Assembly (NCBI RefSeq): GCF_033118175.1
Contig: NC_083681.1
Coordinates: 10,992,001-11,056,000, forward strand
From: Dama dama
Lineage: Eukaryota > Chordata > Mammalia > Artiodactyla > Cervidae
Direction of reading: 5' to 3'
DNA length: 64,000 nucleotides
The notes beneath the pieces were generated by a model, which saw nothing but the letters and a program-made list of their open reading frames with translations, searched no databases and was not told the origin of the DNA. The translations under genes were made by a program, and so were the position numbers. Below, in pieces: positions 24,327-35,514 of this stretch (positions within the stretch are counted from its first letter, which is position 1; each line of letters starts with the position of its first letter).

Positions 24327-24687
24327 ATGCGTGCCTGCGTGCAAAGTGGCTTCAGGCGTGTCCAACTCTTGGCGACCTATGGATTGTAGTCCGCCAGGCT
24401 CCTCTGTCTGTGGGATTCTCCGGGGAAGCATGCTTCCCTGGTGGCTCAGAGGGTAAAGCATCTGCCCGCAATGGAGGAAACCCAGGTTCGATCCCTGGGT
24501 CGGGAAGATCCCCTGGAGAAGGAAATGGCAACCCCCTCCAGGACTGTTGCCCAGAAAATCCCATGGACAAACAAGCCTGGTGGGCTACAGACCATGGGGT
24601 CGCAAAGAGTCGGACACGACTGAGCGACTTCACTTTCACTCTTCCAGGTAAGAATACTAGAGTGGGTTGCTGTGTCCTCCTCCAGTG
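24327..24687 (-). mobile_element. Bov-tA SINE interrupted by a second SINE
   Basis: The antisense SINE starts at 24327 (ttcaggcgtgtccaactctt), breaks at 24428 within the ggattctcc...aagaatac segment, and resumes at about 24642 with ggtaagaatactagagtggg. It ends only 125 bases from the donor of the CNTN5 exon at 24813. Confidence 0.82.
24429..24641 (+). mobile_element. Bov-tA SINE nested in another SINE
   Basis: A near-consensus copy (gcttccctggtggctcagag, B box ggttcgatccc, end gagtcggacacgactgagcg). Its good match to consensus fits it being the later insertion. Confidence 0.9.
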
Positions 24688-24812
24688 TAATATTGTCATA
24701 AATAATAAAATGTCCCAAATCCAAAATAATCCTGCTGAGATTGTTAGCAAAAACAGCTCATGACATCGGAAGACGCTCTGTCTGTGTCTGATGCTGTCTC
24801 AGAGCCTCTTAC

Positions 24813-24971
24813 CTGTTTTTACCGTTTGCCAGCCCAGGGAGAAGGGGCTGCGAGCCTGCAGGTTGTAGGAGGAGATGGGGCTGTGGTTGTCAGCCGCTGG
24901 GCTCCAGGAGAGCGTGGCTGTGCTCTCCGTGATGTCCTCCACGATCACTATCCCTGGTGGGCCTGGGGGAC
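24813..24971 (-). CDS. CNTN5: CNTN5 exon: first half of FNIII domain 1
   Basis: This 159-base internal exon encodes the N-terminal half of a fibronectin type III domain. The text runs from GPPGPPGIVIVED through LSWSP (B-strand Trp) and DNHSPISSYNLQARSPF to LGWQTVKT. It matches contactin-5 as I know it; CNTN4 and CNTN6 read differently here, for example IQARTPFSVGWQ in CNTN4. In contactins this domain follows the sixth Ig domain, in the extracellular part of a GPI-anchored neuronal adhesion protein. On the minus strand the acceptor reads tttgcctacag and the donor CAG|gtaagag. Both edges are phase 1: the first codon needs one G from the upstream exon and the last G completes a Val codon in the next exon. 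The length is a multiple of three, so skipping keeps the frame. No stop or frameshift is present. The exon is GC-rich compared with the intron around it. The upstream exon, encoding Ig6, is not in the window. Confidence 0.93.
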
Positions 24972-25089
24972 CTGTAGGCAAAAGAGCAGGGAAAGAGTTA
25001 AGGTCAAGCCATGTTGAGGAGCCATGATAAACTGTGTCTCCAATAAGGACCCAATCAAGATAGTAAAGCATTTTAACGGAATACATACT

Positions 25090-25146
25090 TAGTATGTATT
25101 AGTATGTAGTATGCAGTAGCATGTAGTATGTAGTATGTAGTAGCAT
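25090..25146. repeat. TAGTATG heptamer tandem repeat
   Basis: About eight units of tagtatg with variants tagcatg and tatgcag. It starts about 118 bases upstream (gene sense) of the CNTN5 exon acceptor at 24972. Confidence 0.85.
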
Positions 25147-27160
25147 TGCCACTAAAAAGAGATGGGATGCAAGTTGATTTCCATGATTTCTGAGGATAAT
25201 TTAATTATAGATTTTTTTTCATAATACTTTGTGCTTGGATACAACCACCAGTTAACTTTGCATTTTATAGACATGCAAAAAAATAATTAGAAACGAACAC
25301 AAGGACTCGAATGTCAGTAGCTACTCCGACTGCTGAAATCAATCACAGCTTACAGAGGCAGTGACAGAGAAAGAGGCAATGCTACTAGAAACAGAAATGA
25401 CCCCATCATTACCACAAAGTTACAGGTGTGTGGGCCTAATTTTCAGCCAACCTACAGTGTACAAATAGTGTGATGTACTTACCAAGGAGCTTAAACTCTA
25501 ACAGGGAAAAAATGAAAGGCTCTGAAATATTGAGAATTCAGACCAAGGAAGGATATATCCTAGAAGCGAGGCATGGAGAAATGTTGTGAGAAGTTAAAAC
25601 AAAGGTGTGATTAGATGATGATGATGATGATTTTTTTTTTTTTTTTTTTGGTGAATGTGAGAAGATGGTTAATCAGAGAATATGATTCCCCTTTTGATCA
25701 TAAAAAATTGGTATAGTATAGAATTATGTTTATCAATTGACATGCATTAGACTTTAGATTCAAGAAACAACCATGATCTGACATGAGGAGATGTATGCCC
25801 CTGTGTTACTACTTCTAAAATAGTGATTTCTAATAGCATTAAAAATATGTATAGTATTCATATTTTAATGGCTAAGCACAAATGTCAGTTTTCTTCTTAA
25901 TGTTTTTCTATTCCCTAATATGAACAATCAAAGCTTTAAGGATCTTTTATTTTCAATTAAAAACATCCCACCTGTAAATATTTTAAGTTTTTTTCTAATT
26001 TAGTCCTTGTTTAGCAAGTCGCTCTCTGGATTTGGTTATTATGAAGTCTGAGCAGTAAGTGCTGACCTAGACCGGAAAGAGCTAAGAAATGGTGGAGTGC
26101 TAAATAGATGGAGGCAGTCAAGTCCTCTGAGGAGAAATGTTCAATAATGAAGGGACAAAGGGATGGACAAAGTGTTTAAAAGGGTCACCATACAAGTGAC
26201 ATTTTTAGGCAATGAGAAATGAGCATTTTTATCAAGAGTGAGAAACAGCAGTGGGTAGTGGAGACCAAAGACTTAGAAGAAAAGGATTATTCCATCAAGA
26301 AGGTAACAAATACTGGGATTATGAGCAGACATGTAGAGAATAACCATGAGAAGTGGCAGTTTTTTTTCCTCTGGAGAAATTAAGGAAGAAACTGAGTATA
26401 GAGAGAAAGCTTTTGAAATGTCAAGAAGCTGGGAGAGTTCATTCGGGAAGTTTCTCCTTTTTTCACTAAAGAAGGAAAAAAAAGAAACACAAAGTGAAGG
26501 TGGTTGGGTGAGAGTGGGACTGGGAGCTAGAAGACACTGGGAAATGTCTGGATAAGGCCCATGATAAAATGAGGAAAGAAAGGAAGAGTGAACTATTTGG
26601 AATAGTTTGGAATTCAAGTTTGCCTCAATATCACCATTGTGAAGTAGAACTGACCAACTCAGCAAGCTTAGGCTAGAAAGCCAGGATCAGGACCAGAGAA
26701 AGTGGTTAACTGGGTCAATTCAGGCTTAGTTTATAAATTTGATATGACTTATCATCAAAGATGCCAATGGTATGAATGGCTATGGCCTCAAGGAGGACTA
26801 GGGCATCCAGGGAAGCCAGATTGGTGCTGGCAGACAAGAATAAAATAATGAAATCCAGAAACCAGGTTACTAGGAGGGAAAGATAGAAAGATAAAAATTC
26901 TATAATTTGAGATTTCAATGTAGGGAACTTTTGATGAAAGTTTGTATTTATCTGGAATTAAGCGGGAAATACAATTATTAGGTCAAGTACTTAGGGAAGA
27001 ATCCTTTCAGTTGATGTACAACCAATTTTCAGAGTATTAAAATGGTAGATAAAGATGAGGTATGGAAAATAAATAAGATCCAGTTGCTTAAGATGTCTAA
27101 CAAGTTGCTAGACTATATGACAGGGACATGGAGGTGTGACTATAATGATAATAATATAAT
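25147..27160. other. Intron without recognised gene
   Basis: Mostly unsorted sequence. A (GAT)n run leads into T19 at 25613-25649. Parts of 25480-25620 and 26080-26740 resemble the antisense L2 pattern too weakly to delimit. The minus frame at 26273-26665 (130 codons) is low-complexity Ser/Phe-rich text from A/G-rich plus-strand sequence and is not taken as a gene. Confidence 0.4.
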
Positions 27161-27164
27161 AATG

Positions 27165-27490
27165 ATAAAAATATTAACTGTAGTAATAATACCAATAGCT
27201 ACCATATCCTCACTATTGAGTATTTTGCAAACATTAGCTTGTTCACTTATTTCTATGTTACTATGAAGTGGGTATTATAACTCCTATTTCACAGAGGATG
27301 TAATAGACTCTTAGAGGTCATTTGGTTGACTAAGAATAAACAAGTTACTTAGTCAATAACCTCACTGTATGTTAGGTATTACATGAGGCAGTAGGTGTCA
27401 GAGAATCCCTTCTAGTGAGAAGTTACTCAGATCACCACTAGTGCATGGCACAGCAGAGCTTTGAATTCAGATTTGATTCTAAAGCCTGAT
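27165..27490 (+). mobile_element. MIR-like SINE (old)
   Basis: gtgggtattataactcctatttcacagagg, then caagttacttag, then agctttgaattcagatttg, follows the order of a mammalian MIR (gttatccccattttacagatgag ... agtaacttgccc ... agattcgaacccagg). Confidence 0.6.
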
Positions 27491-27723
27491 TTGTTCAAGA
27501 AAGCAAGGGTTATGGAGATCCTTCTTCCTTTCACTGTTAACTGAAGAAAGTGTTTAGGATTTTGTGGCAGCCTGGGTATATGATGGCCACCACCAACTTT
27601 CTTTCCTCTTGCACATGCAGGTCATTCCCTTACTGAAAGATGAAGCCTGGTCCTTAAACTTCCTTGAATCTGGGTTAGCCTGTGATTACAGGCATACTCT
27701 GGTGATACTGTGGATTTTTTTCT

Positions 27724-27947
27724 TGTGTGCATGCTTAAATCACTTCAGTCGTGTCTGACTCTTTGCAACCCTAAGGACTGTAGCCTTCCAGGCTCCTTTG
27801 TCCATGGCATTCTCCAGGCAGCAATACTGGTGTGGGTTGCCATGCCCTCCTCCAGGGGATCTTCCTGACCCAGGGGTTGAACCCTGATCTCTTAAGTCTC
27901 CTTCATTGGCAGATGGTTTTTTTTACCACTAGCACCACCTGGGAAGT
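27724..27947 (-). mobile_element. Bov-tA SINE inside Tigger1
   Basis: Starts at gtgtgcatgcttaaatcacttc and ends agcaccacctgggaagtc. It splits the left terminal region of the Tigger1 element. No clear target duplication is visible. Confidence 0.88.
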
Positions 27948-30197
27948 CACCATAATACAGCTAATATGGCAATAAAGCAAGCCATGCAACTTTTTGATTT
28001 TTAAGTCCATTAAAAAAAAAAAACAACTTGTTTACATTATACTATAGTCTATCAAGCATGCAATAACATTTTGTCTAAAAAAGCAATGTATATACCTTTA
28101 TTAAACATATTTTATTGCTAAAAACTGCTAACCATCATCTGACTGTTCAATAAGTTGTAATCTTTTGTTTGGTGGAAAGTCTTGCCTTAATATTGATGGC
28201 TGCCAACTGATCAACGTGGTGGTTGTTAAAAGTTGGGGTGTCTGTGGCAATTTCTTAAAATAAGACAACATGTCTATTTACTTTTCCTTTCATGAATGAA
28301 TTCTTTGTAGCACAATGATGCTAAATAGTATTTTACCCATAGTAGAATTTCTTTCAAAACTGGAGTCAGTTTTCTCAAAACTTGTCATTGACTTATTAAT
28401 TAAGTTTATGTAATATTCTCACTCCTTTGTTGCTATTTCAATGATTTTCACAGCATTTTTTCCAAGAGTAGATTCCATCTCAAGAAATTATTTTCTTAGC
28501 ACTTGCATAAGAAGCAACTCTTTATTTGTTAAAGTTGTATTGTGAGAATGCAGGAATTCGACTAACAGCTAAAACCTACACTTCTAATTTTAATTATCTT
28601 GCTATTTCTACTACATCTTCAGCCACTGAAGTCTTAAGTCCCTCTGTCATTCCTAAATGTTGGAATCAACTTCTTCCAAATTCCTGTTAATGTTGATTTT
28701 TTTACTTCTTCCCGTGAATCACAAATACACTTAATGGCATTAGGATGATGAATCCTTTCCAGAAGATTTTCAGTTTATTTTGCCTATCAATGAAATCACT
28801 ATCTATGGCAGCTGTAGCCTTATGAAATGTATTTCTGAAATAAAAAGACTTGAAATTCAAAATTACTCCTTAATCCATGGGCTGCAGAATGAATATTGTG
28901 TTAGCAGGCATTAAAACAGCGTAAATCTCGTTCTACATCTCCATCAGAGCTCTTGGGTGATCAGATGCGTTGTCATAGAGTAGCGATATCTTGAAAGGAA
29001 TTTTTATTTTTTTCTGAGCAGTAAGACTCAACAGTGGGCTTAACGTATAGAGTATACAATGTTGTAGACAGATATGCCGTATTTCATGTTTTGTTGTTCC
29101 ATTTATAGAGCACAGGCAGAATATATTCACCCTAGTTCTTAAGGGTCCTAGGCTTTTCAAAGTGGTAAATGAGCATTGGCTTCAACTTGCATTAGCCTCT
29201 AACAAGAGAGTCAATTTGTCTGTTGAAATTTGAAGTCATGCATTGACTTTTCCTCTCTAGTTATGAAAATGCTAGATGGCATCATCTTCCAACAGAAGAC
29301 TATTTTTACTACAATGAAAATCAGTTGTCTATTGGAGCCATTTTGATTAATCATCTTGCCTAGATCTTCCGGATAACTGGTTGCAGCTTCTGCACCAGCA
29401 CTTATGTTTCACCTTGAACTTTTATGCTGTGAAGATGGCTCGTTTCTTTAAACCTCCAAAATCAGCCTCTGCTGTCTCAAGTTTTTCTTCTTCAGCTTTC
29501 TTCAGCCTTCATAAAATTAAAGGGAGGTGAGGCTTTGCTCTGGATGGGCTTTAGCTTAAGGTAATGTTGTGGCTGGCTTGCTCTTCCATCCAGACCCCAA
29601 ACTTTCTTATCAGCAATAAGCCTGTCTCCTTTTCTTGTCATCTTTGTATTCACTAGAACAGCACTTTTAATTTTCTTCAAGCCTTTTTCCTTTGCTAACT
29701 TGGCTAACTGGTGCAAAAGGCAAAGCTTTCAACTTATCTCAACTTTTGACATGCCTTCCTCTCTAAGCTTAATCTTTTCTGGCTTTTGATTTAAAGTGAG
29801 AGAGATACAACCATTTCTTCACTTGAACACTTTACAGGCATTATAGGGTTATTAATTGGCCCAATATCAAAATTATTGTGCCTCAGAGAATAGCAAGCCC
29901 AAGGAGAGAGAGATATAGAGAAACAGATGGTCAGTGGAATAATCATAGTGCAAACAGCATTTGTTAATTAAACTTGCCTTCTTATATGGGTGTGGCTTAT
30001 GGTGCCCCCAAACAATTGAAATTGTAGCATTGAAGATCATTAATCACAGATTACCATAACAAATATCACAATAAATAGAAAGCTTGAAATATTGGAAAAA
30101 TTACCAAAATGTGACACCGAGACAGGACGTGAGAAAATGTTGTTGGAAAAAATGGCACTAATAGACTTCTTTAACACAGGCTTGTCATAAAGCTTCA

Positions 30198-30203
<6 letters not shown>

Positions 30204-30233
<30 letters not shown>
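30204..30233. repeat. A30 homopolymer in Tigger1
   Basis: A run of 30 A where the Tigger1 consensus has about six (ttgtaaaaaacac). It is an expanded internal tract, not a retroposon tail. Confidence 0.9.
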
Positions 30234-30236
<3 letters not shown>

Positions 30237-30329
30237 CAACATTTCCACAAATCAATTAACTGCAATAAAATTAAGTATGCCTATATTTGACTCAAATGGC
30301 ATTGGTAGAAATGACACAGCATGACTTTT

Positions 30330-30720
30330 GAGGAGAGTGTCATAAGAGGCTTTGCAGGTTCATCCCATATCTCCTGGAATGCTTATGAGGCAATCCAGCT
30401 GCCTGGTTAGAAATCCTGTTAAACTGATGCTACTATTCTGTCAGGAAGTCCAAGTTAGTCACTTGGAAAATCCCATGGAGAGGAGGAGATCCAACTCACC
30501 CTCACCTATTCCAGCATCCCAGCCCAGACACCAGATGCAGTGAATCCTTCAAATGATTCCCACTTCAACCACCATTAGACACATATGCATGAGACATCCC
30601 TGGTAAGAAATTGGCTATGGCTGTCTGCTGTCAAAACTATAAGAGCAAGTAATGGATAGATTTTTTAAGCCATTAATTTTGGGGAAACAACTGATAATTG
30701 GAACAGACTTCAAAATAGTT
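30330..30720 (+). mobile_element. MaLR-type LTR, diverged
   Basis: The text ends tttttaagccattaattttgggg, acaactgataattggaacag, the MaLR LTR 3' signature. Earlier blocks (atcccagcccagacaccag, atgcatgagacatccctgg) also fit. No viral genes. Confidence 0.6.
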
Positions 30721-30724
30721 TGAT

Positions 30725-31078
30725 TTGGAGTTTGTTCATAGGTAGGGAATTTATCAAGAGAATCATTACCGTGCTTTGAAAAAAGACTTGAGGTTTAGCT
30801 ATTGTATTTATATTGGAATAATTATCAACATAATTTATTAAGTTGAATTCCATATTGTTCCATTTATCCTGTTCCATTTCATCCATTCTATTTAATCATG
30901 TCTTTAAAAAACATTAACAATCATCTATGTGTGAGGCATAATAGGAAATATTGTGGAAAAGAGCTATTTGCTAATGATGTAAAATGATTTGTCTTTCTGA
31001 GTATTAAATCTCTACTAAAATATTTAAATTAATTTGCTTAAGAAAGGAATATTTCTTTTAATAAGAGGCAATAATTAC
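30725..31078. other. Unique AT-rich intron
   Basis: No repeat or exon recognised. Confidence 0.45.
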
Positions 31079-32219
31079 TCTGCTGGATCATCAAAAAAGC
31101 AAGACAGTTCCAGAAAAACATCTATTTCTGATTTATGGACTATGCCAAAGCCTTTGACTGTGTGGATCACAATAAACGGTGGAAAATTCTGAAAGAGATT
31201 TGGGAATACCAGACCACCTGACTTGCCTCCTGAGAAATCTGTATGCAGGTCAGGAAGCAACAGTTAGAACTGGACATGGAACAACAGACTGGTTCCTAAT
31301 AGGAAAAGGAGCACATCAAGGCTGTATATTTTCACCCTTCTTATTTAACGTAGATGCAGAGCACATCATGAGAAATGCTGGGCTGCAGGAAGCACAAGCT
31401 GGAATCAAGATTGCCGGGAGGAATATCAATGACCTCAGATATGCAGATGACACCACCCTTATGACACAAAGTGAAGAAGAACTAAAGAGCCTCTTGATGA
31501 AAGTGAAAGAGGAGAATGAAAAAGTTGGCTTAAAGCTCAACATTCAGAAAACTAGGATCATGGCATCTGGTCCCATCATTTCATGGCAAATAGATGGGGA
31601 AACAGTGGAAACAGTGTCAGACTTTATTTTCTAGGCTCCAAAATCACTGCAGATGGTGTTGCAGCCATGAAACTAAAAGACGTTTACTCCTTGGAAAGAA
31701 AGTTATGACCAACCTAGACAGCATATTAAAAAGCAGAGACATTACTTTGCCAACAAAGGTCCATCTAGTCAAGGCTGTGGTTTTTCCAGTGGTCATGTAT
31801 GGATGTGAGAGTTGGACTATAAAGAAAGTTGAGCACCGAAGAATCAATGCTTTTGAACTGTGGTGTTGGAGAAGACTCTTGAGAGTCTCTTGGACTGCAA
31901 GGAAATCCCAAGCAGTCCACCCTAAAGGAGATCAGTCCTGGGTGCTCATTGGAAGGACTGATTTGAAGCTGAAATTCCAATACTTTGGCTGCCTGATGTG
32001 AAGAGCTGACTCATTGGAAAAGACCTTGATGCTGGGAAATATTGAGGGCAGGAGGAGAAGGGGATGACAGAGGATGAAATGGCTGGATGGCATCATCGAC
32101 TCAATGGACATGGGTTTGGGTGGACTCCGGCAATTGGTGATGGACAGGGAGGCCTGGCGTGCTGCAGTCATTGGAGTCACAAAGAGTCAGACATGACTGT
32201 GTAGTTGAATTTAACTGAG
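31079..32219 (+). mobile_element. BovB LINE, 5'-truncated at mid-RT
   Basis: Starts inside the reverse transcriptase (ctgctggatcatcaaaaaagc) and ends with a degraded tail. YADD is at 31440-31451. The frame 31179-31634 is open for 151 codons through the palm and beyond (IPDHLTCLLRNLYAGQEATV ... NDLRYADDTTL). The frame 31594-32001 is the distal part after a frameshift. Confidence 0.93.
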
Positions 32220-32549
32220 TCCCTCAATAAATATCTGAAGAAAAGATGGAATGGAGAATGGCGTGGAAAAAAAGAAGAGATGTGGAAAGACCAAAGTGTT
32301 ATGCTGGGAATTTGAAATGCTGTGTAACAATTAACAATTTTTAAAATAATTGTCATGTAAAGTAAAAATCCAATCTTACAACCTTTCTTTTTGTTAAATC
32401 AAAATATAATTGAGCTAATTTTTGTTTTTTTCAGAATAGAGTATGGTGATAATAAAATTGACAGACTAGGTTCAGAATGAAGAAAATGAACCTTTTCATA
32501 TTTTATACTAAGTATAAAATATTTTTCAAATTGTCATATTTTATACTAT

Positions 32550-32816
32550 TCAGTCCATGTAATTCTTCAGGCCAGAACACTGGAGTCAGTAGCCTTTCCC
32601 TTCTCTAGGGGATCTCCCTAACCCAGGGATTGAACCCAGGTCTCCCATATTGTAGGTAGATTCTTTACCATTGAATTCTTCCACAAGGGAAGTCTAAGAA
32701 TACTGGAGTGGGCAGCCTATTGCTTCTCCAGGGGATCCTCCCAACCCAGGAATTGAACTGGGATCTCCTGCATTGCAGGCAGATTCTTTACCAACTGAGC
32801 TATTAGGGAAGCCCCA
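32550..32816 (-). mobile_element. Bov-tA SINE with duplicated tRNA head
   Basis: One BovB-tail portion (truncated) is followed by two head segments, the first ending about 32695 (ccacaagggaagtc) and the second at 32816 (tattagggaagcccc). This is a partly duplicated SINE. Confidence 0.8.
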
Positions 32817-32984
32817 CTTTACAGTAAAGCTCATCATTATTAGAAACTTGGAGTATTAAAGTTATGATCAGATAACTTTCTATATATTTGTAAATCTGAA
32901 ATATTATTATGAACAAATTATTTTAAAAGTATTCTAAAAATTACTGATATGATTTACCTTTTAAAATACATTATATGCAAGACA

Positions 32985-33320
32985 GAAAAAGAGACACAGA
33001 TGTATAGAACAGAATTTTGGGCTCTGTGGGAGAAGGTGAGGGTGGGATGATCTGAGAGAATAGCATTGAAACATGTATATTATCAAGTGTGAAACAGATC
33101 ACCAGCCCAGGTTGGATGCATGAGACAAGTGCTCAGGGCTGGTGCACTGGGAAGGCCCAGAGGGATGAGATGGGGAGGGAGGTGGGAGGGAGGGATCAGG
33201 ATGGGGAACACATGTAAATCCATGGCTTGATTCATGGCAATGTATGGCAAAAACCACTACAATATTGTAAAGTAATTAGCCTCCAACTAATAAAAATAAA
33301 TGGAAAAAAATTTTTTTAAA
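32985..33320 (+). mobile_element. Ruminant L1 3' end
   Basis: tctgtgggagaaggtgaggg through gggatcaggatggggaacac and tatggcaaaaaccactacaatattg to aaaaataaatgg. It is the reverse of the L1 end at 21171-21500 and of the same family. Confidence 0.86.
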
Positions 33321-34543
33321 TACATTAAATGCAATATAAAGCACCATAATGAAAGTTTAAAAGAGTTTAGAGTCATTACACTAGTATCAGTTTATAATGC
33401 TCTATTTAGGGATAAAAATGTATCAGCATACTGAATTCTGGCTGCAATTAACTTCTTGTATATATTGAGGAGTAAATTACTTTAGAGTTATATAAATGCA
33501 ATGAACACTTTTGTTTTTAAAGCCTGCTAATGACAGTCATATTTTCAGCATCTTTTGGCATTTTTTAAAAATCAGGGAGTAAATGTTCTCTTCAAAGAAT
33601 ATTATGACTAATTTATGCAAGATATCTGAAAATAGATTAATAAGAGATAAGATGACAAATGTGTGACAGTAGCTAGTGTCTGAATGTTATATATATGCCA
33701 CTCATTTAGAAGAAATCTTATTAATTTTATATGGAGATGTAATGATTCAGTGTCAGATGGTCAGGAATCTGGAAAGTCCCCCTCTTACACTCCCATGACA
33801 ATGTTGTTAGACAGGCTCACTAAAATAAATATTTTGTTTGAAAGTAGACCATTTAGAAAAAAGGACACAGTCTCTTTATATTTTCATGGTGAGGACTCTG
33901 GGAAAATTATAAAGCACAAAGGCCCCTAGCAGAAGCCATGTTCTCATGAACTCAGTCCTTCTCAATCAAGGGCTCCCCAGGATGGCCATTAGTTTACTGG
34001 CAGATCAACTCATTCCACTGACCGAATGTTCAGTTAGAAAATTATCTTCTCTTGAGAAGCCATGGACTCTAAAGTTGAAAAACACATAAAATATATATCT
34101 CCTTGTAATCTCTAAAGTTGTTATTTTTATCCTGGTGACAGGAAATAAGGACTTAAAACTTCATGTAAAAGCTAAATAATATTACAGAGTTGTGAAATGT
34201 TTAAATTAACCAGAGAATTCTCTGCCTGATTCTGACACCTACTGATTCAACAAATATTTCCATTGGTACATGTTATTTTTTAAGCAAATGTATTTGGTAA
34301 AAAAAAAATCTACTCAGTTTTTATTTTCATTTTTATAAGATTTGAGGGACTTTCTATTTTTCTTATTTAGAAGTTTTAAGTGAAAAATTAAACTTGTTGG
34401 GATTCAAAATATTAAACAGCTTTGCTTTTAATTGTTTAAACTAAGATAAAAAAATTTAATACCAATATACCATGGTATCTGAAATTGATTCTGTTTTTAA
34501 GCCCTTAAATATTGCTTGGGGACACTTCTTACTAATGCATGTA
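33321..34543. other. Unique intron sequence
   Basis: No repeat or exon recognised. The 81-codon plus frame at 33684-33929 has no splice context or domain and is taken as chance. Confidence 0.5.
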
Positions 34544-34554
34544 GGCATTTGGGT

Positions 34555-34749
34555 CAGCTTCCCTGAGAGTTCAGTTGGTAAAGAATCCGCCTACAATGCA
34601 GGAGACCTGGGTTTGATCCGTGGGTTGGGAAGATCCCCTGGAGAAGGGAAAGGCTATCCACTCCAGTACTGTGGCCTGGAGAATTCCATGGACTGTATAG
34701 CCCATAGGGTCACAAAGAGTTGCACATGACTGAGTGACTTTCACTTTCA
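34555..34749 (+). mobile_element. Bov-tA SINE with target duplication
   Basis: Full-length copy flanked by ggcatttgggt (34544-34554) and ggcatatgggt (34750-34760), a duplication with one mismatch. Confidence 0.92.
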
Positions 34750-34760
34750 GGCATATGGGT

Positions 34761-35514
34761 AAGAATAAAAGGAAGAAAGCATGGCAGTCACAGAAGCAAA
34801 GTTACAAGAATGCCCTTCTAATACCAAATGAAAAGATTTAGCTACTGTCTCAAAGATTAGAGTAATGGAGAAAAAGAAACTCCATAACTCAGACCATGAA
34901 GAGTATTTTCTGTTTTAATGATATATTTTAAATAGATGCATTGAAGCATCCAGTACAAAAGACCATTTTGTGTAGAGAAAACTTAAAAAGCCATATGTAA
35001 GTAATGACAAAATCTTTCATTAAAAAGTCATGTTCAGTAATGTGAGTAGATTTTCCGTAGCACTTCATATGTTAATACCTAGTAGTAACTGCCTGCTAAG
35101 GTTTTCATCTTTACTATATAAAATGAAGTCTTATACACTTATTTAAAATGTTATTGATAGCATATTTATTTTTATGCAAGAAAATATTTCCTGACATACT
35201 TTGACATGCTGGACTGGCAAGTGCAACTTCACATAGCATTGCCTCCCTCTTTCTTTGCCTTCTTCTCAGATACTTCCTTACATCATTATGTTCCTCATGA
35301 AGTTGAGAGAATGTTATATTTCTTTACTCTTCAAGTGATCCTTTCATACTGTTCTCAATCCCAGGAGAACATTTTTTTTTTTTTTAAACCAGGGGTAGTT
35401 AAGGATGAAAATGAGAGATTAACAGCTCTAATGCTTTTTTTTCAAAAACAAATTTTGTTTCCAAATAATTTGGTAAAGTTCATTATTTACTCTTTCTGTC
35501 TTTCCATCAGTTCC
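34761..35514. other. Unique intron sequence
   Basis: No feature recognised. Poly-T near 35372. Confidence 0.45.

Larger units (their letters stand above)
2999..24812 (-). other. CNTN5: CNTN5 intron between the two FNIII-1 exons
   Basis: A 21,814-base phase-1 intron with GT (24812-24811) and AG (3000-2999) ends on the minus strand. Most of it is transposon sequence: BovB, ancient L1, L2, SINEs, a MaLR LTR and a MER1-type remnant. No further coding exon was recognised inside it. Confidence 0.9.
27689..30283 (-). mobile_element. Tigger1 DNA transposon, nearly complete
   Basis: Both termini are seen: caggcatactctggtgatac at the left and ttaagtatgcctata at the right, each against a TA target dinucleotide (27687-27688 and 30284-30285). 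Without the SINE at 27724-27947 it is about 2.37 kb, near the usual Tigger1 length of about 2.4 kb. The minus strand carries remains of the pogo-type transposase. LLYDNASDHPRALMEM (28933-28980) is the DDE-domain block containing the second catalytic Asp, and KLAKEKGLKKIKSAVL with QPQHYLKLKPIQSK (29492-29716) is nearer the N-terminus. Stops and frameshifts make it inactive. An A30 run lies near its 5' end. Confidence 0.9.

Noticed and set aside
24429..24641. tRNA-like A and B boxes in this and the other Bov-tA copies
   Set aside because: They are tRNA-derived SINE heads, without a full tRNA cloverleaf or anticodon arm.
24760..25017. Plus-strand open frame of 85 codons across the CNTN5 exon
   Set aside because: It is the antisense shadow of the GC-rich exon; the minus strand has the splice sites and the FNIII text.
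26273..26665. 130-codon minus frame
   Set aside because: Low-complexity text from A/G-rich sequence, no domain, no splice context.
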